This document shows, in pieces, positions 1 to 9,584 of a stretch of 23,507 nt of DNA. Location of the stretch: the NCBI GenBank assembly GCA_002887195.1, contig PJAB01000582.1, positions 1 to 23,507 of the forward strand. Direction: 5' to 3'. This DNA is from Chrysochromulina parva. Taxonomy: Eukaryota > Haptophyta > Prymnesiales > Chrysochromulinaceae. The position numbers and the translations under genes were made by a program. The stretch's first letter is position 1; each line of letters opens with the position of its first letter. The notes under the pieces are model-generated. The model was not told the DNA's origin. It was given only the letters and a program-made list of their open reading frames with translations, and made no database searches.

Positions 1-204
1 GTTTGTTGTTGTTGGTGGGTTTGGCTGGTTGTGAGATTGGTCTGTGTGCCTTTGTGCGTCCGCGTGTCCCGTGTGTCCCGTGTGTGTCCCGGCTCCCCCC
101 GGTGTCTTTTTACCGGTACGCACGTTTTGTTTCGTCAAACTGCGCTCTCCATGGGGAACGGCCATTCGCCGCGGACTTCATCGATTGCTTCATCGATTAC
201 TTCA
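1..204 (+). promoter_or_regulatory. 5' flank / leader of the triose-phosphate translocator gene
   Basis: No gene is seen here. The first 45 bases are T/G-rich and are followed by an imperfect tandem of GTGTCCC units around 60-90. An in-frame ATG at 151 would add 18 residues rich in Ser/Arg before the hydrophobic signal peptide that begins at the ATG at 205. I treat 205 as the start because the signal peptide is then N-terminal, but 151 cannot be excluded. No convincing TATA box is visible. Confidence 0.3.
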
Positions 205-1469
205 ATGGCGCGCTCCATCGCCCTGATCGCCGTGCTGTTCGCCGCCGTGGCTACGGCAGCCACCCCACCCAAGCCATCGCTCGCCGTGCGCCGCACCGGC
301 GTCGTTGAGAATTGCGGCGGCAGCTCGATGCTGGTCAGCGCCAAGGTGCTCTTTCGAGACTGAACTCAGAGCCCCCTGCCCTTAAAATCTGCCTGCTGAA
401 AACATCGCATCGCTACCCGTTCCGGCAGCCGAAAGACGTGCCCGCGCCCGCGCCCGCTGCCAAGTTCGACATTTCTCTGATGCTGTACTTCCTTTTCTGG
501 TACGTGGGCAACGCTGTCTACAACATGTACAACACGATGGCGCTCAAAGCGGTTGGAGGCAAGCACGGGGGGCTCACCATGACCGTGTCGACGCTGCAGC
601 TCGGCGTGTGCTCTCTCTATGCTGCCCTGCTCTGGCTGAGCAACTTCAACCCGATCACGCTCCTCGGGCTTCAGAAGCCTGAGAAGATGCCGCTGCCGCA
701 GACGACTGCCGCGGACATTGTCGACACCCTCCCTGTGGGCTTCTGCGCCGCCGCGGCGCACTCGGCGGGCGTCTTCTGCCTCGGCGCCGACCCGCTCTTT
801 GGGCAGATTGTCAAGGCAGGTGAGCCGGTGCTCTCGGCCTTCGTCAACACCGTCTTCTACGGCAAGCCGCCGTCGTTCGCCAAGGTGGTCTGCCTCTTTT
901 TCATCGTCGCTGGTGTCGGCTTCGCCTCGCTCAAGAAGGACCTCAAGACGGGGTATTACAACCTCAAGTTTGACGAGCGCGCGCTCATCTTCGGCATGAT
1001 CGGCAACTGCTTCGCCGCCTTCAAGGGCTCGGAGAACAAGAAGCTGATGATCAAGCCAGGGCTCAAGGACCGCATGGGTGGCGTCGCCAATCAGTTCGCG
1101 CTCACTGAGGTGCTCGGCTTCCTGATCTCGCTCCCCGTCATGTTGGCCACCGAGTGGAAGAACCTGCCCAAGTTCTGTAAGCTGCTCGTGAGCAATAAGG
1201 ACCTGCAGATCGGCCTTGTGGTCTCGGGCATGGCCTTCTACCTGTACAACGAGCTTGCGACTATGACGATCAAGAAGACGGGCGCCGTCACTGCCTCTGT
1301 CGCCAATACGGCCAAGCGTGTCTTCGTCCTCGTCTTCATGTCCGCGGTCACAGGCAAGAAGCTCACCACCGAGCAGAAGATCGGCGCCGCCATCGCGATC
1401 GCGTTCGTGATGCTGTATTCGGTTATCGACAGCCTGGTGAAGAAGTTCCAGGAGAAGAACGTCAAGTAA
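205..1469 (+). CDS. Plastid triose-phosphate/phosphate translocator (TPT family), two exons
   Basis: This is a membrane antiporter of the plastid phosphate-translocator family (drug/metabolite transporter superfamily), which exchanges phosphorylated C3 (or C5/C6) compounds for phosphate across plastid membranes. Exon 1 (205-345) encodes a start MARSIALIAVLFAAVATA, a hydrophobic signal peptide, followed by a Pro/Arg-containing stretch. Exon 2 (429-1469) starts PKDVPAPAPAAKFD and carries the family core: FWYVGNAVYNMYN in the first membrane helix, TVSTLQLG in the second, SLKKDLKTGYYNL, and near the C-terminus KTGAVTASVANTAKRV, the diagnostic Lys/Arg-bearing helix. The spliced protein is 393 residues with about 8-10 membrane segments, normal for the family. 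The signal peptide plus short transit-like region fits the bipartite presequence of complex plastids. Substrate preference cannot be read from the sequence. An unspliced start at 312 would lose the targeting sequence. Confidence 0.9.
346..428 (+). other. Spliceosomal intron in the translocator gene (83 nt, phase 0)
   Basis: The donor is GCCAAG|GTGCTC at 345/346 and the acceptor is TTCCGGCAG|CCGAAA at 428/429. Removing 83 nt (2 modulo 3) joins the signal-peptide frame (codon starts 1 modulo 3) to the translocator frame (codon starts 0 modulo 3) between complete codons. Unspliced, the upstream frame hits TGA at 361-363, just inside the proposed intron. The frame match, canonical GT-AG ends and resulting bipartite presequence together make this a strong prediction. 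Confidence 0.8.
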
Positions 1470-2220
1470 CCTTCTCACAGGGCCATTCTCGTTTGGCCGG
1501 ACCGCTGGGGACAGGAGAGGTTGGCTGGGTTTGAATTTCAGAAGTGGGCCAGTGCTGCACAGCACGACTGCCGGATGACGCGGCCGGAGGGCCGTGGACG
1601 GGAGCTGTTTTGCCTCCGGAGAGGGCCCCCGGCATCCGGAGGGGCATTTCTCCGAGAGAGGGCACTGGAGCTTCTTGCCCCTCTCGTGCCCGCATCATAG
1701 CGGCGACCGCGAGTCGGAGCCCGAGGGCGAGGCCGAGCGAGGTCTTGGGGTGGTCTATTTTTGTTCGATTGGGCGCTTCCTGCGTAGTCGGCGGGCGGGA
1801 GGCGAACGACGAGTCGGCAGCTCGGCACAGTGCGGTCAGTCCTGCGCAGCGGAGCTCTCACTCGTCACTGTACCGACCGACCGAGTGTGTCGCCATGTTT
1901 GCACGGACCCCGAACGCGCGGAACGGTACGGCGACGTTCGGTGGGGTCGTTCTTGGGCGTCGTTTAGGGCTTTAGGCGTCGATCGGCGTCGTCGGTCCGG
2001 CGCGCGTGGGGCGGGTCCGATGTGTGCGGCGGCGCGACTGAGCGCTCTCGCTCCGCGGGCAGCAGAGAAACACACACTCCGCCCGTCCGGCCGCGTGTAT
2101 AGCGAGGTCCGACGGGCGTGCGTGTGCGGGCGTCCTGCGTGCGCGCGCGGGTCCCGCCGGCCGCCGCGGCGAGAGCCCGACCCCGAGCGCGGGGCCGCGG
2201 GGCGGAGAGGGCCGTTTCGA
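1470..2220. other. Gene-poor GC-rich interval after the translocator gene
   Basis: No convincing gene. A 252-codon open frame runs through 1594-2352 on the + strand, but its translation is dominated by Arg, Gly, Ala and Pro with no domain pattern, as expected of stop-poor GC-rich DNA. The first part should hold the 3' UTR of the translocator. Around 2080-2220 the sequence is extremely GC-rich. An ATG in good context at 1895 opens a 26-codon frame that ends at 1975. Confidence 0.4.
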
Positions 2221-2221
2221 G

Positions 2222-2629
2222 GCCGCCTGAAACACCGAGCTGAAAGAACTAAGATTCGACGCGCTGGCGTATCGTCACGAAGACGAGAGGAACACTGCGC
2301 GCCTGCTAATCGCACCAGGCGCTTCAAATTTCCGGACACGCGCACGGATTAGCGCCGCGCCGCGCGGACCGCGGGCGGACCGAGGTTCGGTCTCCGTTTC
2401 GCCGGTCACCCAATCTCACCTGAAGACCTCGGAACCTGTCAACACCACATCTCTCGAGGCCTGCGTCGCCCACGGGCGCGTCGCCTGCGAGCTGAGGCTC
2501 GCCGAAGCCAGGACGTGAAGGGTGTAGAGCGAAGAGGCATTCCGCAAGATCGTGGCTGTGGCTGATCTACTCGAGCGTGTTGATGCCGCTATCATCGCCT
2601 ATCAGCTGACGCCTGTGTATCCAATGTAA
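2222..2629 (+). pseudogene. Coding-like relic with three in-frame stops; family unknown
   Basis: One frame (codon starts 2 modulo 3) reads as ordinary helical protein over about 130 codons, with segments such as ELKELRFDALAYRHEDER (2240-2293), SLEACVAHGRVACELRLAEA (from about 2450) and SEEAFRKIVAVADLLERVDA (from 2528). It ends in TAA at 2627-2629. The same frame is broken by TGA at 2228 and 2516 and by TAG at 2525, and there is no plausible start. The two TGA codons sit where CGA (Arg) would be expected from CpG decay. It could be a decayed gene fragment or terminal exons of an unrecognised spliced gene; the stops at 2516 and 2525 are only 12 nt apart, too close for an intron between them. 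I do not recognise the family. Confidence 0.3.
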
Positions 2630-2656
2630 CCGCACGTGACTGCGTGGCGCGACCCG

Positions 2657-2866
2657 TCACCGGGCACTCGACCCTCGATCAGCACGCGCCATTTTGTCAG
2701 CAGCATGGGCTGCTGCCTCGGCGTTTTGCAGCGCCGTTCCGCGATCCGACAAGAAGAAGAGGCCAGACTTTCGCTCGTATACCTTACGGCCCTGCGGTAG
2801 GCTTCGAATCTCCTCCGCCGTCACCTTTGCGGGCGCGGCGTACAAAGATCTATCTAACGGCGGCAT
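2657..2866 (-). CDS. Short ORF resembling the beta-hairpin region of prefoldin subunit 1 (69 aa); possible fragment
   Basis: The minus-strand frame from the ATG at 2866 encodes 69 residues. The central stretch VTAEEIRSLPQGRKVYERKS, followed by GLFFLSD, has the pattern T-x-E-E-I/L-R-x-L-P-x(4)-Y-x(3)-G-x-x-F-x-L of the beta-hairpin region of eukaryotic prefoldin subunit 1, a co-chaperone for actin and tubulin. A helix-forming Ala-rich tail follows (NAEAAAHAADKMARAD). Prefoldin subunits are normally 110-130 residues with long helices at both ends. Here the N-terminal helix is absent, and no matching helix is seen upstream on this strand, so this is either a truncated relic, the last exon of a spliced gene, or a chance resemblance. 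The start context is weak (T at -3). Confidence 0.3.
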   Translation of the reverse strand: MPPLDRSLYAAPAKVTAEEIRSLPQGRKVYERKSGLFFLSDRGTALQNAEAAAHAADKMARADRGSSAR

Positions 2867-3101
2867 CTATGCACGATGCCGTGTCGAGCTGTCGACGGCC
2901 GAAGACCACCACGAACTCGGGCACCCCGAACTTTTCAACTTCTTTCGGGAAAACTCTCTGATCCTTTCGAAGGGTCCGCCTGCCGCGAACTGCGCCTGGA
3001 TTTGGATTTTGTGATTCCGCATAACCGAAAGGCTCACACACGAGAAGCTCTCCTCATCCGACCCTGTGTGCGAGGGGTCCTAAGTTAGCGGCTGGCCAAG
3101 A

Positions 3102-3359
3102 ATGGGATACCGCTGCAGGGCAGGTTGCGGCCGCTGGGGCGTCTTCGATGGTCTCTGCCATGCATGCGCTCGCGCCGATCCTGGAGTTGGTAACACCCTC
3201 GCCTTCAGACAGTACGAGGAGGCGCGGGCACGGGCACTGCAAGGCGGCACTGCAACGCTGGCCAGCGAAGGCTTGCAATGCGACCCTTCGGACTCAGTGG
3301 ACGAATTCATCTCGTTCGATGTCACGCGCCATGGCGTGTCTTCATCATATGGTCTCTGA
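3102..3359 (+). CDS. Small protein with an A20-like zinc-finger motif (85 aa), hypothetical
   Basis: An 85-codon frame starts at an ATG in strong context (A at -3, G at +4) at 3102. Near the N-terminus lies CRAGCGRWGVFDGLCHAC, a C-x3-C-x9-C-x2-C array. The CG-x-x-G after the second Cys recalls the A20 zinc finger of ubiquitin-binding stress proteins, which usually has 11 rather than 9 residues between Cys 2 and Cys 3. A helical segment (about residues 37-50) and an acidic stretch (DPSDSVDEFISFD) follow. There is no AN1 finger as in plant SAP proteins. The antisense frame is also open, so the coding call rests on the motif, the start context and composition. It could be a single-exon gene, one exon of a larger gene, or spurious. 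Confidence 0.4.
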   Translation: MGYRCRAGCGRWGVFDGLCHACARADPGVGNTLAFRQYEEARARALQGGTATLASEGLQCDPSDSVDEFISFDVTRHGVSSSYGL

Positions 3360-4111
3360 TCGTGCCAACACTGATGCATGTACAACGCTTTTCGATTGGC
3401 AAAACCTACAACTGGTCCGGGGGCCCCCAGGTGGCAAAAACTCATGTCTCATGTGTACAATGCGTTGGCACGTTCATCGTTAGAAGCGGTGCCCGGGCTT
3501 TATAGCTCATATGCCCATCACTAGACGGCTGCGGCTCTTCTACAGCCGCGCGCCACGGCGCGCGCGCGCCGCCTCAATGTGACCACCTCGATGTCGCATG
3601 TCCTCCCGGTCCTCCGTGAGCACTCGGGCGCGTTCTCAGATTGTTGTGCGCGTCCCGGGTTGAACAGAAAATTTATTTTACAACCACATGCTGACGGCTG
3701 ACAGCAAAGCCCCATCGCAGACTCCTGGTCCCGCACGGGCGTCCGCTCGTCCCTCGTCTACAGTTGCAAACGGCCGCCGAACGTCCGAGACGTCGCCGTG
3801 CGAGCTTAAATTAAGCTGAGGCTCTATCTTTCTCTCTCTGCTGTCCGCCCCGCGGCGGGTGCCCGGGGTCGCGGTCCGCGCTTCCGGGGCGTGCCGGGCG
3901 TCCGGTCGCCGTCGGCGTGCTACCGACGGTGCAACGGTATTCGGACGGTAGACGCGTGTGGTGGTGCACTCAAGATGCCACGCACTCGCTCATGGGTGTC
4001 TGGTCTCCTCCTGCTCCTCCAGCCACCACCCGCCGGCAGCACAACAAACGTGTTCCTCCGCGAAACATGTTTGCGACGACCACGGACACAGATCCGCCCC
4101 CCTCCCTCGCC
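3360..4111. other. Gene-poor interval between the A20-like ORF and purB
   Basis: No convincing gene on either strand. The right part should include the 3' UTR of the minus-strand purB gene. Visible structure: a GC-rich patch of alternating CG/GC near 3545-3572; a short hairpin GCGGCT/AGCCGC near 3528-3547; an A/T island around 3665-3685; a perfect 7-bp inverted repeat AGCTTAA-A-TTAAGCT at 3803-3817; and a CT-rich tract at about 3823-3845. A 128-codon + frame from 3891 runs antisense into the end of purB and looks like a shadow. Confidence 0.35.
3803..3817. repeat. Short inverted repeat AGCTTAA-A-TTAAGCT
   Basis: Two perfect 7-bp arms flank a single A in an A/T-rich island within otherwise GC-rich DNA. 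It is too short to be a transcription terminator of known type in a nuclear genome and has no adjoining gene start. It may be a protein-binding site or chance. Confidence 0.3.
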
Positions 4112-5706
<1,595 letters not shown>

Positions 5707-6881
5707 ATGGACGAGCTCGTTTACGATCTGCCGCAACACCTGGTCGAGTCGCTCACGTGCCCAATCTGCTTCAAGATCTTGTCGCACCCTTGCGCCATCG
5801 GGCCGTGCAACCACACCTTCTGCCGCACCTGCCTCCTCGCCTGGGCTGACGCTCGGATTGCGCAGGATTTGGAGGATGCTGATGACGATGACGAGGAGTA
5901 CACGCTGCTGTGCCAGGGCACTCCGCTCTGCTGCCCCGTGTGCCGGCGCGTCGGCCTTCCCGCCACCGCTTTTGCGCACTCATACCAGGTCAACCAGCCG
6001 ATGAATGCTGCGCTGGTCGCGCTCGCGCAGCAGCAGCACAGTTGCACAGTCGTGCAGTGCGAGCTGCATCCGGGGCGACCTCTCGAGCTGTTCTGCACGG
6101 ACTGCAACCAACCCTCGTGCAGCCACTGTGGGCTCTTTGGGCGGCATCGCGGCCACCAACTCCTCGAGGTGAACGAGGCGCTGCTCACCGAGCTCGACAC
6201 GCAGATCGAGCGCAGCCGCGAGGAGATCACTGCGTGGGCCAAGCGCCGCGTCGCCTTCCATCAGGCTCGGCGGCCCGGCGACGAGTGCGAGTCCGAGGCT
6301 GTCGCCGCGTGGGCCAAGGCCGCCAAGGCCGCCAAGGAGGGCCTTGCACGACGGTATGAGGAGGGCCTTGCACGGCATGGAACTGTCAAGCCGAGGATGG
6401 AAGAGGACGACGAGGAGGACGAGCAGGCGCTCTTCTCGGGACGGTGCGCGCTGCGCGCTCGGGCCCCACTGAAGCCTGCCCCACCATACCCCGCCGCCGC
6501 CGCCGCCGCTGCCGCCACCAAGTGTGCTGCCCATGATGAAACAACCACGGATAGGAAGAGCAGTCGTACCCGATGTGCCGAGAGCCGTGAGTCTTGCTGA
6601 GGCACTGCACAACGCCCTGCAAGGCTGCTGCGCTGGCGACTGTGCGGCGACCGCTGCGAAGCTCACGCGCACGCGCACGTGCCCTGCTCCTGAACTGCGT
6701 GTGAGCTGATGAGATGTGCGCTGGCCCGGTGATGTCGTCGCGCCACAGGACTGAAGCACTCGGCCGAGAGATGCGGGCGTTCACGAGAGTGTTCACGGAG
6801 CACGTGAGGCGCACCAGCTCCGTCGGCGGTGGCGCTCCGCCTGGTATGTCGATGAGTAGTGGACCGCCGCCGCTGACCTAG
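5707..6881 (+). CDS. TRIM-like RING finger / B-box protein, putative E3 ubiquitin ligase (two exons proposed)
   Basis: The protein starts at the ATG at 5707 (context GTCGCCATGG, optimal). A C3HC4 RING finger spans residues 18-79: C18, C21, C34, H36, C39, C42, C76, C79, with an unusually long acidic insert (EDADDDDEE) between the third and fourth metal-ligand pairs. A B-box type 2 follows at 118-150: C118, H121, C130, C133, C138, C141, H147, H150. A charged helical region with a duplicated EGLARRYE/EGLARHG motif comes next. RING plus B-box plus coiled coil is the TRIM core, so ubiquitin transfer in cytosol or nucleus is the likely role; the substrate is unknown. The unspliced frame ends at 6600 after a poly-Ala run and implausible sequence. 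Splicing 6444-6748 instead gives a 289-residue protein ending in a serine/glycine-rich tail at TAG 6879-6881. No SPRY or NHL domain is present. Confidence 0.85.
6444..6748 (+). other. Proposed intron in the TRIM-like gene (305 nt)
   Basis: The donor is GGGACG|GTGCGC at 6443/6444 and the acceptor CGCCACAG|GACTGA at 6748/6749. Removing 305 nt (2 modulo 3) fuses the RING/B-box frame to a well-composed frame at 6750-6881, reading TEALGREMRAFTRVFTEHVR and ending PPPLT. Retained, the frame gives a (GCC)n poly-Ala run and then an unlikely Thr/Arg/Ser tail ending at 6600. An alternative splits the region into two introns with acceptor 6522 or donor GTGAGT at 6587. The existence of a 3' coding exon is better supported than the exact junctions. 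Confidence 0.5.
6492..6517 (+). repeat. GCC trinucleotide run
   Basis: A run of about eight GCC/GCT units. If translated it would be poly-alanine; in the spliced model it lies inside the intron. Such runs are prone to length change. Confidence 0.6.
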
Positions 6882-7093
6882 GCGCTAGGGATGATTTTTT
6901 TCTACTATTGTACGGAGCTAAAAAATCATGTGCGTCGAAGACGGCCGAAAGATGAGCGGGGGCGGATGGCCAAGTCCGGCCCACCTTACTTTTAGGCGGC
7001 CGAGTTCACAGCCATTTCACGCATCCGGCACTCATCCGACTGCGGCACGAAAGCGCCACAAGGGCGGGGCGGGCACGATTGGCACGGGGAATT

Positions 7094-8902
7094 ATGGCAG
7101 CCAACGGCGATGCCGAGGCAGGGCGACGCCAGCGCACCTTTGCGGCGCTCTCGAATGCTCGAGGAAATCTTTCTATGCCGATGATCGACCTCGACGCGGC
7201 GCGCGAGCGTGCGGCCGCTCTTAAGGAACGGCTGGCAGAGACGTCGGCCAAGCTCGCGGAGCGGAGCGAGAAGACTGCGGCTGCGTTGCAGGAGAAGGTG
7301 AGCGCCGCAAGTCAGCGCGCGGCCCCCACGATTGACGCCCTCAAGGAGAGAGCACTCAAGGAGCGGGACGCTCTCAAGGAACGTGCGGCCTCTCTTCCGT
7401 CCTCGAGTAGGATGATGTCCATGATGTCCGCGAACGTCAGCAGCGAGAAGCTCGAGAGCAAATTGGGCTCGTTCAAGGCATGGGGGCATAGTGCCGTCGA
7501 TCGGATGGCCAAGATGACAGCAGAGCAGCACGGGCACGCGCCCACGCAGAGTGCCGACAACGACGCCATGGCGGCAGGGATTTACCGCCAGCGGCGCGTC
7601 GATGTGGATAGTGATGAGGAGGAGATGGAGGCGAAGGTGCCCACGGCCGATCTGCTCGGCGGCGAGCTGCTCGATGGAGCCAGCGCGAGCGGCAGCAACT
7701 TTGGTCCTGCCCTTTCGGGCGGCGGCATGGGAGCCACGTCCTCGGTCGACTTGCTTTGCGATTGGCTCGGTGGGTCGAGTGTGAGCAGCGCGCCGGGAGA
7801 TCTGATGAGCGACTTCATCGCGCCGCCGCCCTTGCAACCCATCGCCGCGATGCCGCCGCCAACCGCCCCGTTCGGCGGCTTGATGGAACTCGAGGCCCTC
7901 CTCAGTCCCACCGCCGGCGCGAGCTCCCCCAGTTGCTCACCCCCCGATGCCGGCGGCGGCGAGCCCCCACAGACCCGTGAGAGGCTTGAGAGGTGGATCT
8001 CAGGTGGGAGGTCGGAGCCCAGTCTGCTGAGCGATCTGACGCCGCAGGAACTCGGATGGGTATGGGCGGTGGGATGGGACTTTCGGGCGGAGGGCGAGGG
8101 ACAGGGCGAGGCGACGACCGCTGAGGCATACGTGCGCATGTGCGTGGCCGCCGAGGCCGAACGCGAACGCATGGCCTATGACTGGAACGACGGGTTTCGC
8201 AAGGGGCACGGCCAGCTATGCGCTGACTTCGACGTGATCGATCGTGACGTGCCGCGCACGACCCTGCCAAGCGGCGGCCGCTTTCGCTCGTGGACCCCCG
8301 CCGAGTTGACCCAGGTGCTGGAGGCCCACCTCGTGGCTGAATCGCAGCTACCAGCGGGGCAGGGGATGGGGTACGTGCAGGGGATGGCGGACGTCGCTGC
8401 GTTCCTGCTGCAGCGGCTTCCGCCCGTGACCGCGTACGGCGCGCTGCGCCGACTGTGCGCCCGCCCGCTGGTGCGTACCTTTTTCCGACTCGATACAGAT
8501 GAGTGGCTGACTCTCTCGAGCGTCTTCTCCACCTTGATCGGCACATATTGCCCGACCGTCTTTGCGAAGCTCGAGCAAGAAGGGCTCGAGCCAGCGCTAT
8601 ACTTGCCCGAGTGGCTCATGCCGCTCTGGAGCCGCTCGCTGAGCGTGGAGGCCGCCTCGCACGTGTTCAGCCTCACGCTCCTCGAGGGGGACGCCATCTT
8701 CGTACGCGCCGCGATCGCCGCGCTCGTCGCCATCGAGCCGCTGGTGCTCAAGTGCCGAGATCTGCCAGAATGCAGCCAGGTCCTCTCCAAGGCGCCGCGG
8801 CAGGTCAGCTTTGCAGACTTCATGCGCGCCCTCGAAGCTTGCCCCCTCGACCCTTCCGCCATCGCGCCCCTCGTCCGCATCGGCGGGCAGTTGGTTGATT
8901 AA
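7094..8902 (+). CDS. TBC-domain protein, putative Rab GTPase-activating protein with N-terminal helical region
   Basis: The ATG at 7094 gives 602 residues; the frame is open a little upstream but only from a TTG. Residues about 35-100 are highly charged heptad-like sequence (ARERAAALKERLAETSAKLA) predicted as helix or coiled coil. Residues 180-300 are disordered, with Pro/Gly runs and several DLL-type motifs (ADLLGG, VDLLCDWLGG, ELLD). The TBC domain occupies about 375-580: the arginine-finger motif IDRDVPRT at 382-389 (I-x-x-D-x-x-R) and the glutamine-finger motif GYVQGM with Q429 are both intact, so GAP activity is expected. The later helices (ALYLPEWLMPLWSRSLSVEA, then LEGDAIFVRAAIAAL) fit the family. 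It would accelerate GTP hydrolysis by a Rab in membrane traffic; the target Rab cannot be inferred. Single exon. Confidence 0.9.
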   Translation: MAANGDAEAGRRQRTFAALSNARGNLSMPMIDLDAARERAAALKERLAETSAKLAERSEKTAAALQEKVSAASQRAAPTIDALKERALKERDALKERAASLPSSSRMMSMMSANVSSEKLESKLGSFKAWGHSAVDRMAKMTAEQHGHAPTQSADNDAMAAGIYRQRRVDVDSDEEEMEAKVPTADLLGGELLDGASASGSNFGPALSGGGMGATSSVDLLCDWLGGSSVSSAPGDLMSDFIAPPPLQPIAAMPPPTAPFGGLMELEALLSPTAGASSPSCSPPDAGGGEPPQTRERLERWISGGRSEPSLLSDLTPQELGWVWAVGWDFRAEGEGQGEATTAEAYVRMCVAAEAERERMAYDWNDGFRKGHGQLCADFDVIDRDVPRTTLPSGGRFRSWTPAELTQVLEAHLVAESQLPAGQGMGYVQGMADVAAFLLQRLPPVTAYGALRRLCARPLVRTFFRLDTDEWLTLSSVFSTLIGTYCPTVFAKLEQEGLEPALYLPEWLMPLWSRSLSVEAASHVFSLTLLEGDAIFVRAAIAALVAIEPLVLKCRDLPECSQVLSKAPRQVSFADFMRALEACPLDPSAIAPLVRIGGQLVD

Positions 8903-9245
8903 GACGTGGGCTCTTCTGTGGGGAGACCAGAGACGAAGGCACACGTCCTCGCAAGGTGATTTGCATGTGATTCGACCGAGGTGGGCAGCAGCAGAGCAAA
9001 CTGAGCTTGGCACGGCGTGGTCGTGGAACGACGTCGAATTCTGACGAAGAATAGCTCATCACGTCATCACACATGACATCAGCCGTCCTTGTTGTGTACG
9101 TACACTGTTCTGTATGAGAGTCGTGCTGCGATCAGTGTTCCTTGGACCTATCTACTCTTATCTGAAAAATATCATTATCCACGTATAAAACAGGTTGGTT
9201 TTATCGAGTGAGTCGTCGGCCGGAGTCGAACGAGCTCTATCTCTT
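8903..9245. other. Intergenic interval downstream of the TBC gene
   Basis: No gene is seen. It should include the TBC 3' UTR. The right part (about 9150-9215) is markedly A/T-rich for this window and contains a TATA-like CGTATAAAACAGG at 9181-9193. A GTACGTAC motif lies near 9098. There is no hairpin or conserved small-RNA box I could identify. Confidence 0.35.
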
Positions 9246-9584
9246 TCAATGTCCGCTATTTGACGTTTGGGTTTTATTTGCTGTGACCAACCTGAAAGAC
9301 GTGCCAGGAGGTGCCTGAAATAGATCGGCATCGGGTGCTTTTTCTAGCTTATTCGCGCTCCTCACAGCGGCAAAAAGCAAGCTCATGCGCGCTTCTTCGT
9401 TCTTGTGGCGAGCGCAACTATTGCCGCGTCCGCCCATCTTGCCGCTCAGTCCCATGGCCACGTTGCTCAGCGCGCAGATGGTGCAGCGCAGCGAGAGGGC
9501 GTTGGGCACCGGCCACGGACGAGGACGGTCCCAGGAGTTGCTGTCACCCTTCGGCGCGACGGCACCCGCGCCGGGGAGCGGCAT
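9246..9584 (-). CDS. Unrecognised 112-codon ORF, doubtful
   Basis: The minus-strand frame from the ATG at 9584 to TGA at 9246 has an unbiased composition that looks more like protein than its antisense: it starts MPLPGAGAVAPKGDSN and continues with CTICALSNVAMGLSGKMGG, a weakly hydrophobic patch with two cysteines. The upstream in-frame sequence also reads plausibly (WDVTI before the ATG) until a stop, so it may be the internal or last exon of a longer gene or a relic. No family is recognised. The + strand has an equally long open frame over the same bases. Confidence 0.2.
   Translation of the reverse strand: MPLPGAGAVAPKGDSNSWDRPRPWPVPNALSLRCTICALSNVAMGLSGKMGGRGNSCARHKNEEARMSLLFAAVRSANKLEKAPDADLFQAPPGTSFRLVTANKTQTSNSGH

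Noticed and set aside
366..1565. 399-codon minus-strand open frame opposite the translocator
   Set aside because: It is the antisense of a well-supported transporter; its His/Arg/Glu-rich translation has no motif and arises from G/C at third positions.
1594..2352. 252-codon + frame after the translocator
   Set aside because: Arg/Gly/Ala/Pro-rich with no domain pattern; the better-composed reading at 2222-2629 uses a different frame.
9130..9200. Faint resemblance to U2 snRNA 5' region (GATCA-GTGT ... CTTATCTG)
   Set aside because: The essential GTAGTA branch-site-pairing element and the expected stem-loops are absent.
9215..9240. tRNA T-loop-like GTTCGACTCC on the minus strand
   Set aside because: The flanking bases do not form a 5-bp T stem and no acceptor or anticodon arm fits.
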